11,016 nt of DNA from Planctomycetota bacterium (lineage in GTDB: Bacteria; Planctomycetota; Phycisphaerae; Phycisphaerales; UBA1924): assembly GCA_023434205.1 (NCBI GenBank), contig JAEYTB010000016.1, positions 1-11,016 on the forward strand, written 5' to 3'. This document shows positions 7,779 to 11,016 of the stretch, piece by piece. Made by a program: the position numbers and the translations under genes. The stretch's first letter is position 1, and each line of letters begins with the position of its first letter. The notes below the pieces were generated by a model. That model made no database searches. It saw nothing but the letters and a program-made list of their open reading frames with translations, and was not told where the DNA came from.

Positions 7779-7784
7779 ATGCTA
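7779..7784 (-). promoter_or_regulatory. -10-like hexamer for the symporter-hydantoinase pair
   Basis: Minus-strand TAGCAT ends 9 nt before the ATG at 7769, the same spacing as TATAGT before the PagL-like gene. It lies in the 35-bp gap after the second MFS gene. The match to TATAAT is weak (two mismatches) and no -35 box is visible, so read-through from upstream is equally possible. Confidence 0.3.
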
Positions 7785-7804
7785 TCGAAAGTCACGCGTC
7801 CCGC

Positions 7805-9142
7805 CTACAGCCGCTTCAGCTTCCGGATCTCCGGCCACGCCAGGGCGATGCCCACCACCACCAGGATCGTCCCCACCCCGCCGCTCACCACCGAGAACAC
7901 CGCCCCGCCCACCGGCCCAAGCCACTTTCCCGCCGCCGCGGCGACCGCCCCCGACTCAAACTCCCCGAGCTGGTTGCTGCTCTCAATAAACACGCTGTTG
8001 ACCGCCGACACCCGCCCCCGGACGTGGTCCGGCGTCCGCGTCTGCACCAGTACGTGCCGGATCACCACACTGATGGTGTCGACCGCCCCCGACACAAACA
8101 ACGCCGCCAGCGACAGCCACACGTTCGTTGAAAACCCGAACACGATCATGCACACGCCGAACGCCGCGACCGACCACAGCAGCGTCGCGCCCGCCTGCCG
8201 GAAGGGAGGCCGGTGCGCCAGCCACACCGACATCACCAGCGCCCCTACGAACTGGCTGGCCTTCAGGATGCCCAGCCACACCGCCCCGGCGTGCAGAATG
8301 TCTTTGGTGTACACCGGCAGCAGCGCCGTCGCCCCGCCAAGCAGCACCGCGAACATGTCGAGCGTGAGCGCCGCCAGGATCGCCTTGTCCTTGTACACGT
8401 GCGACATGCCCGCCACCATGGACGAGAACGAGAACACGCTCCCATTGACCCGCGGTCCCGCCGACGCCGGCACACGCATCCCGCTCGCGGTGAACGCGAA
8501 CGCCGCGCAGCCCGCCGCCGTCACCAGGTACACCGGCCACGCCGCGGGCTCCCCGCCCCGCCACCGCGAGGCATCGATCATCAGCCCCGCCAGCAGCGGC
8601 CCCACGATCGCCGCCACCTGGAACACCCCCGTGTTCCACGTCACCGCGTTCTGGAACGCCGGCCCCGGCACGATCATCGGCAGCAGGCTGCTCCGGGCCG
8701 GCCCGTTGAAGCACCGCGCCGCCCCGCTCACCACGAGCAGCACGTAATACACCCACACCGGGGCGTGCAGGTACGACGCCGCGGCGAGAGCGCCCGCCGC
8801 CAGCGCGAAGCACGTCTGCGTCACTACCAGGATGTTCCGCCGGTTGTACAGGTCCGCGAGGTGCCCCGCGGGCAGGGCCAGCAGCAGCACCGGCACCGCC
8901 CGCGCCAGCCCCGCGTACGCCAGCGCCATGAAGCTGCCCGTGCGGTCGTAGATCTCCCAGCCCACCGCCATCGACAGCATCTGCAGGCCGATCGACGACG
9001 GCGCGAAACCGAACGCGAAACGGCGGTAGTCGCGCGAGCGCAGGGCCAAGTAGGGGTCGTGCGGCGTCTCGGGTCGGGGACCGGCAAACAGCGGGTCGGG
9101 CACGCCGGCGTCGGAATCGTTTGAACTCGAAGGCGGCTGCAT
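7805..9142 (-). CDS. MFS transporter, exporter-like (MFS_3 / EntS-type)
   Basis: A 445-residue inner-membrane protein with about 12 hydrophobic segments, of the major facilitator branch that includes enterobactin and drug exporters. The N-terminal 28 residues are polar and Ser/Pro-rich; then come PYLALRSRDYRRFAFG (30-45), the family's usual entry into TM1, and motif A as GHLADLYNRRNIL (93-105). Later, VRGRVSAVNSVFIESSNQLGEFESG is the typical TM10-11 region of this branch. Substrate is unknown; it is not closely related to the neighbouring symporter. I prefer ATG at 9142. A GTG at 9169 in the same frame would add nine residues, but it lies inside a stable hairpin and has no better ribosome site. 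The gene is in line with the vWA gene upstream (66-bp gap) and the symporter downstream (35 bp), so co-transcription is possible. Confidence 0.88.
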   Translation of the reverse strand: MQPPSSSNDSDAGVPDPLFAGPRPETPHDPYLALRSRDYRRFAFGFAPSSIGLQMLSMAVGWEIYDRTGSFMALAYAGLARAVPVLLLALPAGHLADLYNRRNILVVTQTCFALAAGALAAASYLHAPVWVYYVLLVVSGAARCFNGPARSSLLPMIVPGPAFQNAVTWNTGVFQVAAIVGPLLAGLMIDASRWRGGEPAAWPVYLVTAAGCAAFAFTASGMRVPASAGPRVNGSVFSFSSMVAGMSHVYKDKAILAALTLDMFAVLLGGATALLPVYTKDILHAGAVWLGILKASQFVGALVMSVWLAHRPPFRQAGATLLWSVAAFGVCMIVFGFSTNVWLSLAALFVSGAVDTISVVIRHVLVQTRTPDHVRGRVSAVNSVFIESSNQLGEFESGAVAAAAGKWLGPVGGAVFSVVSGGVGTILVVVGIALAWPEIRKLKRL

Positions 9143-9165
9143 CCTGGCCCTGTCACCCCGTGACG

Positions 9166-9189
9166 CCACCCCCGCGTCGGCGGGGATGG
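9166..9189 (-). other. GC-rich hairpin between the vWA and MFS exporter genes
   Basis: On the minus strand, CCATCCCCGC and GCGGGGGTGG pair over 10 bp (one T.G wobble) around a CGAC tetraloop. It lies 20 nt after the vWA stop. No T-run follows, so it would be a factor-dependent or attenuating terminator, an mRNA 3'-end stabiliser, or a structure in the exporter leader. It covers the alternative GTG start at 9169. Confidence 0.45.
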
Positions 9190-9208
9190 TAGTCGGAGAC
9201 AGGGATGC

Positions 9209-10939
9209 TCACCCGATGATCTTCCGCCGCTGTTTCACGTAATCCCAGACCACAAAGCGGTCCAGGTCCCGCCCGCCCGTGAAAAAGACCCGCCCGGCGG
9301 TCGCCTCCGCCAGCCGCTGCGCGAACTGCACATCCTCGCTCGTCTGCCCCCAGTTGGGGAGCAGGAAAATGTTGATCGTGATCCCCTCCCGCTTGCAGAG
9401 CATCGCCTCGCGCATGGTCGCCGCCTCGGTCTTGGGGTCGGGCGGGTAGAGCATGAAGAGGTGGGGGCCCTCAAAGTGGGCCGTGGGCAGCCCATCGGTG
9501 ATGAGGATGACCTGCCGGTTGGGCGTGTCCTGCGCCGCGAGGACCTGCCTCGACACGCTCAGGGCGTGCTGGATGTTGGTGAAGTGCTGCGGCACCCGCA
9601 CCTCGGAGATGTCCGGGTTGCTCATGTCCGCCTTCAGCCGCACCACCGGCGTGTGGATCGACACCGGCTTGGGCATGAGCGCCGGCACGTCCGACGTCTG
9701 CCGCCGCTTGGCGAACGTCGCCATCTCCACAAACCCCAGGAAGTCGCCCGGGTACTCCGACCGGATCAGCCCATCCAGCGCCAGCGCCATCCGCTTCACG
9801 TTGATGTACTGCCCGTTGTACCGCATCGACCCCGACATATCCATCAGCACCATCGTCGCGCACTTGGGCGTGTTGCGGGTGCGGTGGATCGTGATGTCGT
9901 CGAGCGTCAGCGAAAGGCCCGCCTTCCCCTGCTCGTTCCCCCGCACCGCGGCGTTGATCACCGTCTGCACCACATCCATGTGCGCCACCGAGTCGCCGAA
10001 CTCGTACGCCTTGGTCCGCTCGATCTCGACCGCCCCCTCGCCCACCACCGGCCCCGTGTGCCGCCCCGACCGCGCCGCCTGCAGCTCCGAAAAGATCTCC
10101 TGCAGCAGCTTCTTCTGGAACACCCGGAACGCCTGCGGCGTGAGTTTGTACCCCTCCCGCGTGAACTCCAGCCCCTGGCTCCGCGCCTGCTCGCGCACGT
10201 AGTCCTCGATCTGCTCCTGCAGCCGGTTGAGGTTCTCCATGTCGCCGTTCTCGGCAAACTCCGAGAGAGCCTCCATGTCGATCACCGCGAGCTGCGCGTT
10301 CTGCGAGGCCTCCTTGAGCTGCTCCAGCAGCCGGTCGATGGTCTCCAGCTCCTCCTTGATCTCCAGCGCCTCGGGCACGCTCATCGGCGTGCGCCCCGTG
10401 AACTCGTAGTTGCTCGCCAGCTCATCGACCTGGTACTTCTCCCCCAGCCGCTCCATGATCGACACGAGCTGCCGAGCAAAGGGGCTGGTGTCGTCCTTCT
10501 GCCGGTACCACAACCGCTCCAGCTCCGCGAGCTGCTCCTCGCGCACCATCCGGTCGAACGCGCTCCGGGCCTGCTCGGGCGGCGTCGCCCCCGCCGCGGA
10601 CTGGGCAAACGCCTCCGCGGCAGACTTCTGCACCTGATCCGTCTCGTACGTGGACAGGATCTTCCGCTTCCGCTCCTCCAGCATCGCCATCAGCTGGCCG
10701 ATGCTGGGCCCAAGCTGCGGGAACATCGAGGGGTCCAGGTGGATCGCCCGGGCCAACTCCTCCTCGGTGAACTGCCGCATCGATCCGAACTCGAGCATGT
10801 GCTCAAACGCCGCGGAAGCCACATCCGGCGGCGGCGAAGTAGGGGAGGGAAAGTTCTTCGGGTCGTACCGCTGGTAGGTGTGGACAACTCCGCCGAGCGG
10901 GTCGGAAGCCGGCTTTTCTTCTTTGTCGTGGCCGCGCAT
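9209..10939 (-). CDS. von Willebrand factor A (vWA) domain protein, predicted partner of a MoxR/Mg-chelatase-like AAA+ ATPase
   Basis: A 576-residue protein with no signal peptide or membrane segment, so probably cytoplasmic. The first 350 residues are polar and mostly helical, with long charged stretches (about 85-145 and 190-290) that look like coiled coil or helical bundle. The C-terminal vWA domain (about 358-560) has a complete metal-ion-dependent adhesion site: DMSGS (Asp367, Ser369, Ser371), Thr454 in HFTNIQ, and Asp482 in ITDGLPTAHF. Its layout is like COG4867-type proteins of unknown function and the vWA subunits that work with AAA+ ATPases to remodel or assemble proteins. The ATG at 10939 has AGGAG 7 nt upstream. 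The frame stays open upstream to the window edge but offers no other start codon. A perfect inverted repeat covers the start site. Specific target unknown. Confidence 0.85.
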   Translation of the reverse strand: MRGHDKEEKPASDPLGGVVHTYQRYDPKNFPSPTSPPPDVASAAFEHMLEFGSMRQFTEEELARAIHLDPSMFPQLGPSIGQLMAMLEERKRKILSTYETDQVQKSAAEAFAQSAAGATPPEQARSAFDRMVREEQLAELERLWYRQKDDTSPFARQLVSIMERLGEKYQVDELASNYEFTGRTPMSVPEALEIKEELETIDRLLEQLKEASQNAQLAVIDMEALSEFAENGDMENLNRLQEQIEDYVREQARSQGLEFTREGYKLTPQAFRVFQKKLLQEIFSELQAARSGRHTGPVVGEGAVEIERTKAYEFGDSVAHMDVVQTVINAAVRGNEQGKAGLSLTLDDITIHRTRNTPKCATMVLMDMSGSMRYNGQYINVKRMALALDGLIRSEYPGDFLGFVEMATFAKRRQTSDVPALMPKPVSIHTPVVRLKADMSNPDISEVRVPQHFTNIQHALSVSRQVLAAQDTPNRQVILITDGLPTAHFEGPHLFMLYPPDPKTEAATMREAMLCKREGITINIFLLPNWGQTSEDVQFAQRLAEATAGRVFFTGGRDLDRFVVWDYVKQRRKIIG

Positions 10940-10987
10940 CGAAAGTCTCCTGGTGGTTGATTCGCTCCCCAGAGTCCTTTCGATGCG
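10935..10987 (-). repeat. 11-bp perfect inverted repeat enclosing the vWA translation start
   Basis: CGCATCGAAAG (10935-10945) is the exact reverse complement of CTTTCGATGCG (10977-10987), with 31 bp between. CTC (10947-10949) and GAG (10972-10974) add three more pairs after a small bulge. In the vWA mRNA one arm includes the AUG, and the inner pairs take up GAG of the Shine-Dalgarno. It can act as an RNA switch that hides the start, or as a DNA operator for a dimeric regulator. Confidence 0.6.
10947..10951 (-). promoter_or_regulatory. Shine-Dalgarno of the vWA gene
   Basis: Minus-strand AGGAG, 7 nt before the ATG at 10939. Its GAG part is paired in the extended form of the surrounding inverted-repeat hairpin. 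Confidence 0.65.
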
Positions 10988-10991
10988 GTAT

Positions 10992-11016
10992 TCAGCCCGC
11001 CAACACCTTCCTGAAC
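10992..11016 (-). CDS. Possible last codons of an upstream minus-strand gene
   Basis: One minus-strand frame entering from the right edge reads FRKVLAG and then TGA at 10994-10992, leaving 52 bp before the vWA ATG. That is a natural distance for an operon partner, and vWA genes of this type usually follow an AAA+ ATPase gene. Seven codons cannot prove coding; another frame is open through this stretch, and the true upstream gene could be elsewhere. Confidence 0.25.

Noticed and set aside
5556..8747. Very long plus-strand open frame (about 1060 codons) opposite the hydantoinase and both transporters
   Set aside because: Its product is Arg/Pro/Ser/Thr-rich low-complexity sequence that crosses several real genes and has no domain. 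It is the mirror of GC-rich codon use on the minus strand.
9461..10960. Plus-strand open frame of about 500 codons opposite the vWA gene
   Set aside because: His/Arg/Leu-rich shadow product; the minus-strand frame has a complete MIDAS, a Shine-Dalgarno and normal composition.
10983..11016. Possible divergent plus-strand gene starting ATG at 10983 (MRYSARQHLPE)
   Set aside because: It has only a weak Shine-Dalgarno and 11 codons before the window ends. Its ATG is explained by the inverted repeat that copies the vWA start.

Overview
The window is GC-rich and densely coded. It has short intergenic gaps, an outer-membrane beta-barrel gene and a fused, insert-bearing hydantoinase/oxoprolinase. 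This points to a diderm bacterium. A planctomycete, perhaps of the Phycisphaerae, is my best guess, but that is inference from gene style and no taxonomic marker is present. I see no rRNA, tRNA, CRISPR array, insertion sequence or integrase.

Left part (1-1249): the 3' end of a plus-strand gene for cofactor-independent phosphoglycerate mutase (gpmI) meets, tail to tail with a 4-bp overlap, a small minus-strand SlyX-like coiled-coil gene. A 36-bp divergent spacer separates that gene from a plus-strand exported beta-barrel protein of the PagL (lipid A 3-O-deacylase) family. The barrel gene ends 14 bp before the convergent minus-strand block.

Right part (1250-10939): six minus-strand genes. Reading in their direction they are a vWA-domain protein with a complete MIDAS site (10939 to 9209), an MFS exporter-like protein (9142 to 7805), an MFS metabolite/H+ symporter (7769 to 6408), a 1256-residue HyuA-HyuB fusion (6415 to 2645), an HPt phosphotransfer protein (2547 to 2209) and a response regulator-diguanylate cyclase (2212 to 1250). 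The symporter and the hydantoinase overlap by 8 bp and look like an uptake-plus-ring-opening cassette for a cyclic amide such as 5-oxoproline or a hydantoin. HPt and the cyclase overlap by ATGA and look like the end of a phosphorelay that controls cyclic-di-GMP. The vWA protein belongs with families that work alongside a MoxR/magnesium-chelatase-like AAA+ ATPase; that partner would lie past the right edge.

The least ordinary signals are: a perfect 11-bp inverted repeat that covers the vWA start codon and can mask its Shine-Dalgarno; a region of about 100 residues inserted in the HyuA part of the hydantoinase; and two genes (PagL-like and symporter) that lack a Shine-Dalgarno but have a -10-like hexamer exactly 9 nt before ATG, as expected for leaderless or nearly leaderless messages. 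I found no clear new defence or mobile system.
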